In this document: positions 1 to 7,729 of the stretch, in pieces | Position numbering within the stretch: position 1 is the first letter of the stretch | Layout: each line of letters starts with the position of its first letter | Origin: Caulobacteraceae bacterium | Lineage (GTDB): Bacteria > Pseudomonadota > Alphaproteobacteria > Caulobacterales > Aquidulcibacteraceae | Assembly: GCA_016703335.1 (NCBI GenBank) | Contig: JADJCG010000008.1 | Location: 117,753-181,752 of the forward strand | Direction: 5' to 3' | DNA: 64,000 nt | Translations under genes and position numbers: made by a program | The notes under the pieces: generated by a model | What the model was told of the DNA's origin: nothing | Seen by the model: the letters and a program-made list of their open reading frames with translations, nothing else | Databases searched by the model: none

Positions 1-848
1 CTCGCCGCCTTAGCCTAACCCGGCGGTTCACATGAAGCCGCCGCGCGCGCACCCAATAGTTCGCCACTGGCTTGGCGGCTCCAAATGGTGCCGTTGATCA
101 CAGTCGACGCGCGATGGCGTCCGGGGGTTGTCGCCGATGTCAGACCGCACGCCGGTCGCCAGGGGTTCGAGCATGCGCTTCATTTCGGAAATCGACCGTT
201 GAGGGCCAAGGCATTCTTCAAGAAGCTAGGCTTTCAACCCCAAGGACTAGTACCCGGCAGCCGAGCGGCCACAAAGCCGAAGATGACCACCTTTCTATCA
301 AAGCGGATTGTCCCATACGCGAAAATCGCCTCGCTGCTGACGGACACCCAAGGCGACTTTGCCGATTGCGTGGTGTGGCCATTCGATCTCGTCTGGGGTG
401 ACCCGGAGCCAAGAGGACAATCCGCCCGAAGCTTGGGAAACCTACGCTCGGTGGAGACGCGATCACGGCGAGGTGCTGAATCCTCCGAGAGGCCCGGACC
501 ACGTTTTCAGCGGGCGAGCAGGCTGAACCTGCGCGGCTGCAGAACTCGGGGGTCTCCATGGGCTGGGACAACTGGTTGCCGCGAGACCCGCCAAAATGCT
601 CTTTGAGTTTTCGCACAACGATCGCATTTCCTCCACTCGCGCTCGCATCCGATACCGACCTGCTATCGGCGTGGGCTAAGCTCGGCGTGAAGGGCAGCTA
701 AGGGCCAGAAGCGGTCATCCACCCATTTTCTGATGTCCGAGAAGCTCCGAAGTTGGAAACTAGGCGTAGCGGACCTCGGGCTCGCCGAGATCTTCTGGGC
801 CGCCTTCTTTTACGCATTCGTTTACCCACATAGGCATACTGAGAAGGC
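1..848. other. Gene-poor left edge with possible decayed coding sequence
   Basis: No reading frame here gives a recognisable intact protein. Between about 320 and 515 on the plus strand, protein-like stretches appear in two different frames (one contains DCVVWPFDLVWGD, the next NPPEAWETYARWRRDHGE). This is what a broken or frameshifted gene would leave. I could not assign a family. The end of the stretch holds the first copy of the 90-bp duplication described separately. Confidence 0.3.
703..792 (+). repeat. 90-bp direct repeat, copy 1 (detached monooxygenase 3' end)
   Basis: This segment matches 1481-1570 at about 86 of 90 positions, in direct orientation. In the second copy the repeat covers the last codons and the stop of the flavin monooxygenase gene plus about 57 bp beyond. 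Here the same gene tail is present without any gene attached to it. It looks like the leftover of a second, deleted paralogue or of an aborted tandem duplication. Confidence 0.85.
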
Positions 849-1139
849 ATGCGTCAGACGCGGACACTCTTGCTAGTTTTGCTGGCGCTTCTCGCCATCC
901 TCGGTGCGGGCCTCATCGTACTCACTAACATTGGCGACGCGTCCGTTGTTGCAAGTACCGGCGGCGTCTATGGCGCACTGGAGACCGCTGGCGCACAAGA
1001 AAATGTGTCTTTGCGCGATGACCTCTACGAGATCGTGCTCCGCCTCAAGGGTCCGTGGGCGGCGGTCCAACTGACGGGCGTCAGTGTGCTATTGCTCGCG
1101 CTGGTCGGGTTGATCGCAGTGTGGCGCAGACCAAAATAG
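849..1139 (+). CDS. Small two-helix membrane protein, function unknown
   Basis: The 96-residue product begins MRQTRTLLLVLLALLAIL and has one hydrophobic segment at about residues 6-27 and a second at about 73-91, ending in RRPK. The roughly 45 residues between the two helices are polar and would lie on one side of the membrane. I recognise no family. The gene stands alone between two copies of a 90-bp repeat, so it may have been carried or stranded by the rearrangement that made them. The clean two-helix layout and positive C-terminus argue for a real gene, but no ribosome-binding site decides this. Confidence 0.45.
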   Translation: MRQTRTLLLVLLALLAILGAGLIVLTNIGDASVVASTGGVYGALETAGAQENVSLRDDLYEIVLRLKGPWAAVQLTGVSVLLLALVGLIAVWRRPK

Positions 1140-1480
1140 CTTGAGACGTCTCGGCGAGGCGGATTGCCAAATTTCGTGAGCGGCCTCCTTGCTCCAATGC
1201 GGTCAATCGCTTGGCAGCCTCGGCAAAGGTGCGGTTTCGCCGACAGCAGACGTTCGGGGCTGACGAGGTCCGCGGTGGCGTCAATCATTGCCTCGCCTTA
1301 CAACTATGCGCCTGCATTCATGAGCGACGACTGGTTCCGAAAATACGTGCTTGGTTACCGCTGGCCGCTTCACCGGCGGTTCTTATGGGCGCTTGTGCTC
1401 GTAGCGCTTCGCCTAATCTGGGCCCAACCTGCTAGACGTGAGCGTGGCATGGCCAGTGAAGACGGCGAACGTCCGGTTCG
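1140..1480. other. Intergenic stretch, nothing recognised
   Basis: Open frames occur on both strands but none has a recognisable domain or a convincing start. The stretch separates the small membrane protein gene from the monooxygenase gene that is read towards it. Confidence 0.3.
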
Positions 1481-1570
1481 GGCCAGAAGCGGTCATCCGC
1501 CCATTTTCTGATGTCCGAGAAGCTCCGAAGTTGGAAACTAGTCGTAGCGGAATTCGGGCTCGCCGAGATC
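1481..1570 (+). repeat. 90-bp direct repeat, copy 2 (monooxygenase 3' end)
   Basis: This is the partner of 703-792. It contains the stop codon and last ten or so codons of the monooxygenase gene on the minus strand and continues about 57 bp downstream of it. The two copies differ at about four positions. Confidence 0.85.
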
Positions 1571-3004
1571 AATCGCCGGCAGCTCGTCTTTCTCGCGCCA
1601 ATAATCTTGCGTGTGCTGCCACTCATACTTGGCGCCGCGTTTGGGCAAGAGCTGCATGCGGCGCATTAAGTAGCCGGGGTTGAAATTTTCCGGATCGATC
1701 CACGGTAAGATTTCCATGGTCTTGTCGCCATCCGGAATCACGACTTCCACGCGACGAGCGCCGTTTCCATCCATGTGCTTCAACAGGCGGCAAACAAAAT
1801 CGCCAAGCAGATCGACGCGTAGCGTCCAGCTGGCGCGGAAGTATCCGAACACCCAGACCATGTTCGGGACACCGGTGAACATCATGCCGCGATAAGTGAC
1901 CGTATTAGCGAAATCGACGGGCTTGCCATCGACGTTGAATGGGATGCCGCCGAGGACACTCAGATTGAACCCGGTAGCAGTTATGATCACATCGGCCTTC
2001 AGTTCATCTCCTGACTTGAGAAGCACGCCGGTTTCAGTGAAACGGTCTATCTCGTCCGTCACCATGGTGGCTTTGCCTGCGGCGATGCCCTGGAAGAGAT
2101 CGCCGTCCGGCACAAAGGCAATCCGCTGACGCCAAGGGCGGTAGCGTGGCGTGAAATGCGTCATGTCGTAGTCGGGACCAAGAAACATGCGCACGCTGGC
2201 GAGCAATTCCTGGCGCAGCGGCTCCGGCTCTTCGAACGAGCGCTTTGTGAACTGATCCTGATCGTACAGGATCTTCTTCCGCGCGATGTCATGGATGGTC
2301 ATTTCATCGACGCCGATCGTGCGCAGCATCTCGACCAGTTCGTTGATGTTGCGTCCGGGGATGAAATAGGTTGGCGAGCGCTGCAGCACTGTGACGTGCT
2401 TGCACTCGCTGGCGATGGCGGGAACGACGGTGGCCGTTGTAGCCCCGGAGCCGATGACGAGGACGTTCTTGTCCTTGAGGTCGATAGTCTTTGGCCAAGT
2501 TTGCGGATGAACGATCTTGCCCTTGTAGTCCGCCATGCCCGGCCAATCGGGCGTGTAGCCCTGCGCGTGCTCGTAGTAGCCTTGGCACATCCAGAGGAAG
2601 GTGCAGGTGAAGAGGCGGAGCTCGCCGGTATCCGTGCGCTGGGATTCTACGGTCCAGAGATTAGTCTCGCGCGAGAACGATGCTGATGTGATCTTGTGAT
2701 GGTAGCGGATGTGCGGCGCTAGATCGCTCTCCGCGATCACATCGCCGACGTAGTCGAGGATTTCGGCAGCCGTAGCGATTGGCGGTCCGATCCACGGTTT
2801 GAAGCGATAGCCGAACGTATACAGGTCGCTGTCGGAGCGGACGCCGGGATAGGTGTGCATCAGCCACGTGCCACCGAAGCTCTCGAGTGCCTCGAGGACG
2901 ACGAATGACTTGTCAGGGCATTGCTGCTTTAGGTGATAGGCCGAGCCGATCCCGGAGATGCCGGCGCCGACTATCAGCACGTCGAAATGTTCGCTCATGG
3001 CCAT
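1538..3004 (-). CDS. Flavin-containing monooxygenase, Baeyer-Villiger type
   Basis: This 488-residue protein is predicted to oxidise a ketone or a soft nucleophile with NADPH, FAD and O2. Residues 13-18 (GAGISG) form the FAD-binding Rossmann loop, and residues 185-190 (GSGATT) the NADPH-binding loop. Between them, residues 160-171 (YKGKIVHPQTWP) match the Baeyer-Villiger monooxygenase fingerprint FxGxxxHxxxWP, with Tyr for the first Phe. Length fits the smaller class B flavoprotein monooxygenases. It starts at either of two Met codons (residue 1 or 3). Substrate cannot be told from sequence. Its last codons are duplicated at 703-792. No partner dehydrogenase or hydrolase lies nearby, so a pathway cannot be inferred. 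Confidence 0.9.
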   Translation of the reverse strand: MAMSEHFDVLIVGAGISGIGSAYHLKQQCPDKSFVVLEALESFGGTWLMHTYPGVRSDSDLYTFGYRFKPWIGPPIATAAEILDYVGDVIAESDLAPHIRYHHKITSASFSRETNLWTVESQRTDTGELRLFTCTFLWMCQGYYEHAQGYTPDWPGMADYKGKIVHPQTWPKTIDLKDKNVLVIGSGATTATVVPAIASECKHVTVLQRSPTYFIPGRNINELVEMLRTIGVDEMTIHDIARKKILYDQDQFTKRSFEEPEPLRQELLASVRMFLGPDYDMTHFTPRYRPWRQRIAFVPDGDLFQGIAAGKATMVTDEIDRFTETGVLLKSGDELKADVIITATGFNLSVLGGIPFNVDGKPVDFANTVTYRGMMFTGVPNMVWVFGYFRASWTLRVDLLGDFVCRLLKHMDGNGARRVEVVIPDGDKTMEILPWIDPENFNPGYLMRRMQLLPKRGAKYEWQHTQDYWREKDELPAIDLGEPEFRYD

Positions 3005-3480
3005 GTCTCAAGGGTGGTCATCACTTAGGCTCCATACGATACATTGCAGCAAGCGGCGGTTTGCGCGCTTGAGCGCAATCAATGTGTAATGACGCTCACC
3101 AGCGGAAGACTAGGAGGATCGCGCGCATTCGCAGGATTGGCGTCAACCGACGGGCGAACCATTGATCACGCTCAATACATCAAACCGAACGTGCCGTTGC
3201 TATGCCGAGCATGCGGACCAAACCTAAGACCCAAACCGAGTTTGTGGCGCCAGCTCAAGCTATGGCGCAAAGCGGGTCTTTCAGAAGCGCCCAGCAGATC
3301 CACTACGCGCTACTGGTATGGCCAGATGAAGCTGGCCGGTGGTGGAACGAAGACCTTGCGGCAAACATAGACGCGCGCTGCCGCAGCGGTGTGTCGCCGC
3401 GAGACTGAAATCGCGGGTACCGCACAGCAAGATCACGGTCTTTGATACCCACGCCAGGCGCACCCCTCCCAAACCTCCCT
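3005..3480. other. Intergenic stretch upstream of the monooxygenase, nothing recognised
   Basis: The 475 bases contain only short frames without recognisable domains. The stretch must hold the promoter of the monooxygenase gene read leftwards, but I see no distinctive operator. Confidence 0.3.
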
Positions 3481-3680
3481 TAACTTTTGCAGCAGTGCGG
3501 GCGGGGCGTGATGAATTGGTGCGACTGCATCGGGCCGGCGAGATCGACGACGAGACGCTGCACGATCTCGAGCACGATCTGGATTTGGAAGAGCTGGGCG
3601 CGATTGCTTCGAAGGTGCAGCGCGCCAAACTAGCGCCGTTTTGTGCGTGCGCTGTGAGCGCATGGCGCGAGGGATTGTGA
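3481..3680 (+). pseudogene. Remnant of a CPA1-type Na+/H+ antiporter C-terminus
   Basis: The frame at 3481-3680 encodes a hydrophilic stretch beginning near RAGRDELVRLHRAGEIDD and continuing ETLHDLEHDLDLEE. This is typical of the cytoplasmic tail of NhaP/YjcE-like cation/proton antiporters, where such a segment follows the last membrane helix. No membrane helices precede it: upstream sequence in this frame is not antiporter-like. The most likely reading is the surviving 3' end of a deleted antiporter gene. It overlaps the start of the following gene by a few codons in another frame. The match is by eye to the family's tail pattern and is short, so confidence is moderate. Confidence 0.5.
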
Positions 3681-4453
3681 CACGGCGAGCGGTGTTAGCG
3701 GCGGGCGTTGGCTTTGCCGCGCCGGCTTATGCGGATGTTGCGTGGCGCAGGTTGGGGCCGGGGTTTGAGCATACGACGGCACGGATTGCTTCGACGATTG
3801 GCGATCGGCGGCTGGACGTTGTGCGCATTGATCCGGCGTTGAACCGGTTTGTTCTGTTGTTGGCCGGCGCGATGGGCGTTGCGCCGCGGACGGCGCGGCA
3901 ATGGGCGGATGAGCGCGGGCTCGTTGCGGCGATCAATGCGGGGATGTTTCGCACGAACCGGTTGCCGGTGGGATTTGCGAAGGCGGATGGGCGTGTCGTG
4001 CAGCCTTCGATGAGTGCGGACCGGAGCGTGTTTGTGTTTGGCGCCGATAGCGCGCGACTACTCGATACGTCTTGCGATGCGTTTGACGCGAGCGCGCATG
4101 AGAATGCGCTGCAGTCGATCCGAATGGTGTCGTGCCAAGGGCGCAATGTGTGGAGCCAGCAGCCGCGGATGTGGTCGACGGCGTGCGTGGCGCAGGATGG
4201 GGACGGCAAGATCCTGTTTCTGCACGCGCGCTCGCCGCTGAGTGTGCATGACTTTGTCGACGCGGTGCGTGCGCTGCCGCTGGGGATCGTGCGGGCAATG
4301 TATATGGAGGGCGGGCCAGAGGCGACGCTTGTTGCGCGTGGCGCGGGCGAGGTGATTGAGCGCTTCGGGAGCTACGAGACTGGGTTCAACGAGAACGACG
4401 AGAACGATCGGGCTTGGGCGTTGCCGAATATTTTGGGGGTTGTGCCGCGTTAG
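3662..4453 (+). CDS. Secreted phosphodiester-glycosidase-like protein (NAGPA/DUF2233)
   Basis: I choose the ATG at 3662 (263 residues) because it directly precedes MARGIVTRRAVLAAGVGFAAPAYA-like sequence, a Tat/Sec-type signal with cleavage near residue 24. The mature protein shows family marks of the NAGPA domain: VAINAGMF-like motif near residue 92 (AAINAGMF), GRVVQPS soon after, and MYMEGGPEATL near the C-terminus. Animal relatives uncover mannose-6-phosphate by removing GlcNAc from a phosphodiester; bacterial ones act in the periplasm on unknown polymers. The gene faces the coiled-coil protein gene and is separated from it by a strong hairpin. Codon usage is G-rich but unremarkable. Confidence 0.8.
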   Translation: MARGIVTRRAVLAAGVGFAAPAYADVAWRRLGPGFEHTTARIASTIGDRRLDVVRIDPALNRFVLLLAGAMGVAPRTARQWADERGLVAAINAGMFRTNRLPVGFAKADGRVVQPSMSADRSVFVFGADSARLLDTSCDAFDASAHENALQSIRMVSCQGRNVWSQQPRMWSTACVAQDGDGKILFLHARSPLSVHDFVDAVRALPLGIVRAMYMEGGPEATLVARGAGEVIERFGSYETGFNENDENDRAWALPNILGVVPR

Positions 4454-4517
4454 CTTGCGGCGCGCCAGGCGCGTGGTTTTGCGATTTCAGAATAGCGGCG
4501 CCGATACCCGCCCCCAA

Positions 4518-4540
4518 CCCCGCCCCGCAAGGGGGCGGGG
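4518..4540. terminator. Hairpin between convergent genes
   Basis: CCCCGCCCC at 4518-4526 pairs perfectly with GGGGCGGGG at 4532-4540 around a five-base loop. It sits 65 bp after one gene's stop and 14 bp before the stop of the convergent gene, so it could end transcription from both sides. No long T tract follows on either strand. Confidence 0.6.
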
Positions 4541-4553
4541 AGTCGATGGGCGA

Positions 4554-6227
4554 TTAGCCCGCCGCGGCGTCGATCAGCAGAAATGCGCGGGTGACTTCAG
4601 CGTTCATTTGGGCGCGGCCGCGGCCGATTTGTTCGGCGATGCGAGCGCCTTCGTTGCGCAGGAATAGCATCGCTTCCTGGTTGGCGTTGCCGTCGCGGTT
4701 GAGGAAGTCGCCCATGCGGCGCGCGGCTTCGGGCGCTGCGTCGCGGACGGCGCGGCGGCGCGCTTGCGTGCCCGAGCGGGCGCGTTGGGCGATGCGTTCG
4801 AGCGCGGACGGGGAGAACACGTCGTCGAGCCGCAGGCCGGCGTGCTCGATGGTTTCGACGATCGGCAGCGCTTGCGTGCGCGGCTCGGCGATTTGGCGGC
4901 GCAGGTGCGCGACGGGATCGGCAGCGGGTTCGCGGCGTTGCGGCGCGGCTGGCGCTGCGCCTTGCTCGGGGCCGTCGACGTTGGAGAGCAGATCGCGCCA
5001 GGTCCAATCGCCGGGCACAGGTTTGTCAGCGGCGGGCGCCGGCGTGCGTTGGCGTTGTTGCGGCTGTTGCTGTTGTTCGGGGGGCGCGTCGCCGAACATG
5101 GGCGGCGGCGGATCGTTGCGATTGCGCGCGGGCGGCAGTTCGAGCGGATCGGCCGCTTCGTCGCGCCACGAGCGATCGTAGCCAGGCGCTGACTCATCAT
5201 CGCCAATCGCGTCGCGTGCGCCGCGTGCGGCGGAGCGGGCGGCGTTGGCGGCGTCGCGCAGGCGTTCGAGGGCGACGGCGGCCTCGCGTTCGACGTTGAC
5301 AGCTTCGCCGCGAATGAGTTCGGCGGCGCGCTTGGCGTCGTCGATGGCGCGGTGTGTGGTGTCGCGCACGGCCCCGGCGGTGGAGTTGGCCGCGTGCGAT
5401 GCCGCTTCGGCCGAATGGCGCGCGGCGTCGGTGAGGCTTGTCGCTCTTGCCAAGACATCGAGCGCGGTGGAGAGCGCTTGTTCGAGACGCAGCGCGGAAT
5501 CGGCGCTGGCTTGCGCGGCGCTGGAGAGGCCGTTGGTGCGATCGGAGATCAGCGCAGCGGCGGCGCCGAAGGAGGTGAGGCGGTGATCGAGCGCTTGGTC
5601 GGCGGCGCGGACTTCGGCTTCGGCGACGCGCGCGGCTTCGGAGATCGAGCTGGTGTGCTTGCCGATGGAGTCGCCGATGTTTTGCGCTTGGCTGGTGAGG
5701 TCGCGGCTGATGCGCATCAGCTCTTCGCGCTCACGCTCCATGCCGACGATCATCTGGTTGGCGCCGGCCTTGGCTTGGTCGGACATATCGTCGACGGCTT
5801 TGGCTTGGCGAGAGATCTGACCTTCGACGTCTTGGAGACGCTTCAGCGTTTGTAGGAGCGCTTGATCGAGTTGGTTGATCTCGCCGCGGACGGATTCTGC
5901 GAGTTGGCGCGCGGCGCTTTCGGCGCTGCGCTCGGGGTTCATCAGCCGATCGGCGGCGTCGGCGAGGCGGCGTGCTTCTGAGCGCGCGCGGGCGCTGTCG
6001 CGTGCGGCGAGGCCGGAGAAGGCGGCCATGATCGCAGGAAGAATGGTGACGGCGCCGACGGCGCCGAATTCGGGAATCGTGAGCGAGCCGATTTTCTCGG
6101 GGCCGATCAAAACGACGGCGCCGGCGAGGCTGCCGAGCACCCAAAGCCCAGCAACGATCAAACCCAGTAAGCCGATCATCGCACCAAGATCGCCGTTACG
6201 TTCGGCGTCAGGCGTGGTCGTCGTCAT
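4554..6227 (-). CDS. Large coiled-coil inner-membrane protein, function unknown
   Basis: From the Met at 6227 (MTTTTPDAERNGD) the product has about 557 residues. Two hydrophobic helices (about residues 15-40 and 50-75) anchor the N-terminus, and residues of roughly 80-340 form a long Ala/Glu/Arg-rich coiled coil with many SAR, QLAES and EAARVAEAE-type heptads. A proline- and glutamine-rich linker (PPPMFGDAPPEQQQQ) near the middle separates this from a compact C-terminal region of about 150 residues. Alphaproteobacterial polarity and cell-envelope organisers share this plan, but no specific family is recognised. It is a single gene read against the upstream glycosidase-like gene. Confidence 0.75.
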   Translation of the reverse strand: MTTTTPDAERNGDLGAMIGLLGLIVAGLWVLGSLAGAVVLIGPEKIGSLTIPEFGAVGAVTILPAIMAAFSGLAARDSARARSEARRLADAADRLMNPERSAESAARQLAESVRGEINQLDQALLQTLKRLQDVEGQISRQAKAVDDMSDQAKAGANQMIVGMEREREELMRISRDLTSQAQNIGDSIGKHTSSISEAARVAEAEVRAADQALDHRLTSFGAAAALISDRTNGLSSAAQASADSALRLEQALSTALDVLARATSLTDAARHSAEAASHAANSTAGAVRDTTHRAIDDAKRAAELIRGEAVNVEREAAVALERLRDAANAARSAARGARDAIGDDESAPGYDRSWRDEAADPLELPPARNRNDPPPPMFGDAPPEQQQQPQQRQRTPAPAADKPVPGDWTWRDLLSNVDGPEQGAAPAAPQRREPAADPVAHLRRQIAEPRTQALPIVETIEHAGLRLDDVFSPSALERIAQRARSGTQARRRAVRDAAPEAARRMGDFLNRDGNANQEAMLFLRNEGARIAEQIGRGRAQMNAEVTRAFLLIDAAAG

Positions 6228-6360
6228 GCAGCACAAATCCAATAGCGCGCGGGGAGTGCGCGCGTATGGTCAACAAGAACGAAAGCAGTGCGGCCATTCA
6301 AGGGCGAACGCCTGCGAACGCAAACTAACGATCAGAAAGATCGCGTGTTCGAAGAAGCGC

Positions 6361-6495
6361 TTAGTGCTCGTTCGTCTGGCAGGCTTCGCCGGCGCAGCTC
6401 GACTGCTCGACTGTGCGCTGTTCAAGCGTCACGCCGACCCAAGCCAGGGCCAATGCGATCAACGCGTCGCGAACCATTACTAGGAAAGCCAACAT
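6361..6495 (-). CDS. Small membrane protein of 44 residues, not previously called
   Basis: On the minus strand an ATG at 6495 opens a 44-codon frame: MLAFLVMVRDALIALALAWV forms a single N-terminal membrane helix, followed by a polar tail with two cysteines (SSCAGEAC) and a TAA stop at 6361. A purine-rich GAGGG lies just before the start. Such short helix-plus-Cys-tail proteins are common in Caulobacterales and often unannotated. It lies in the gap between the coiled-coil gene and the next plus-strand gene. Confidence 0.5.
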   Translation of the reverse strand: MLAFLVMVRDALIALALAWVGVTLEQRTVEQSSCAGEACQTNEH

Positions 6496-6651
6496 CGCCC
6501 TCTACCTCAATGCAGCAAGCGGTATGTGCGCGCTTCGTGGGCGAACCGCAAGCTACGGTTCCGTGTATTACGCGGATGGAATGAAGTCTGCGGTTCGAAT
6601 GCAGTATGGCGGCGCTTGACCGGGGCGAGGCGGGCGCTTAGGTCACCGGAT

Positions 6652-7032
6652 GTGACGTTACAACATAACAGCGCCCAACATAGCAGCGCCCGGGCTGGCA
6701 AGAAGGCTCACATCGCCCATGCGGCCGTGATGGGTTTGCACGCCATCTGCTGCGGACTGCCGGCGCTGGTGATGTTGGCGGCGGCGCTTTCGGGGGCGAC
6801 CTCGGGGATCGCGTTACTCTCTGGTTACGTTGGGGAAATTCACCACTTCCTGCACGGCCACGAGCTCTGGATCCTGGCCGGATCGGCGGCTTTGGTGGTG
6901 ACCGGCGGCTGGCTTGAGGCGAGCGCTCGGCGGCATCACAAGCACGGGTTTCCGTGGATGTTTGCGTTCTCGGTGTTTTGCTTCTTCGCCAACGTCGCGA
7001 TCATCGTCGCGCACCGGGCGATTGCAACCTAA
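6652..7032 (+). CDS. Small multi-spanning membrane protein, possibly MerC-like
   Basis: The conserved-looking part begins at AHIAHAAVMGLHAICCG and carries about four hydrophobic helices, with the end RAIAT. The first helix contains the vicinal pair CC in GLHAICCGLPAL, and the loop between helices two and three is His-rich (EIHHFLHGHE), as is the next loop (RRHHKHG). The CC-in-first-helix pattern recalls MerC-type mercury or metal transport proteins, but the His loops are not typical, so this is only a suggestion. The start is uncertain: GTG at 6652 or ATG at 6730. The stop overlaps the stop of the convergent TetR gene by four bases. Confidence 0.55.
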   Translation: MTLQHNSAQHSSARAGKKAHIAHAAVMGLHAICCGLPALVMLAAALSGATSGIALLSGYVGEIHHFLHGHELWILAGSAALVVTGGWLEASARRHHKHGFPWMFAFSVFCFFANVAIIVAHRAIAT

Positions 7033-7631
7033 CGTTTCGGTTTCAAGATATGCAGCGCAAGCGTGCGGTAGCGACGGACTGCTTCGCCGGTCTCGCTTTC
7101 GCGTCTGAGCGCGCGGCGCAGCGCCATGCCTTCTAGGCCCGCAATCAGAGCTTCCGCCGCTTCGGCAGCTGGCAGGGCAGGATAGATCGTGTTTTCGCGC
7201 TGGGCCCGTTCGATCGCGCCCGCGAGGCGGCCCACGGCGATTTGATCGCGGATTTGCAAAGCCTTTGCGAGCAGGGGATCGCGGGCGGCTTCAGCCCAGA
7301 TGTCGGCTAGGAGCGCGGCGTCGCCATCGCCGTCGAAGGTTTCAAAGAAGACGCGCGCGAGTTCGGCGAGGCCGGCGATTAAGCCTTCTGAGCCGTTAAC
7401 GCGGTCGAGCATCGTTTCGGCTTCGGCGCGCGCATCGAGCGCGATGGCGGCGATGATGTCGGCTTTGGAGTCGAAATAGCGATAGAGCGCGCCTGGGCTG
7501 ATGCGGGCTTCGGCGCAGATTTCCTCGATTGTCGTCAGCCGGAAGCCGCGCTCGCGAAAGCATTCGCGGGCCGCTTCCAGGATTTGGCTGCGGCGCCGTT
7601 CAGGCAAAGCGGGGTCGGCATGGCGAGGCAC
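7029..7631 (-). CDS. TetR-family transcriptional regulator
   Basis: The N-terminal DNA-binding domain has the TetR order: RRRSQILEAARECFRERGF, then the helix-turn-helix LTTIEEICAEARISPGALYRYFDSK, followed by a helical ligand domain of about 150 residues. I prefer the GTG start at 7631 (VPRHADPAL), which gives the usual short arm of about 10 residues; the longer frame to 7727 would run into the divergent kinase gene's start. It is divergent from that kinase gene by about 100 bp and could control it or itself. Ligand unknown. Confidence 0.85.
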   Translation of the reverse strand: MPRHADPALPERRRSQILEAARECFRERGFRLTTIEEICAEARISPGALYRYFDSKADIIAAIALDARAEAETMLDRVNGSEGLIAGLAELARVFFETFDGDGDAALLADIWAEAARDPLLAKALQIRDQIAVGRLAGAIERAQRENTIYPALPAAEAAEALIAGLEGMALRRALRRESETGEAVRRYRTLALHILKPKR

Positions 7632-7729
7632 CCCGGCATAAGGGGCGGATTCTCTCGTATGGTTTAGCCTAAATTCACCCTGCGCTGGCAGCGTCGCCCG
7701 AGCCTTATTCGGCGCGGAGCCCGCCATCT

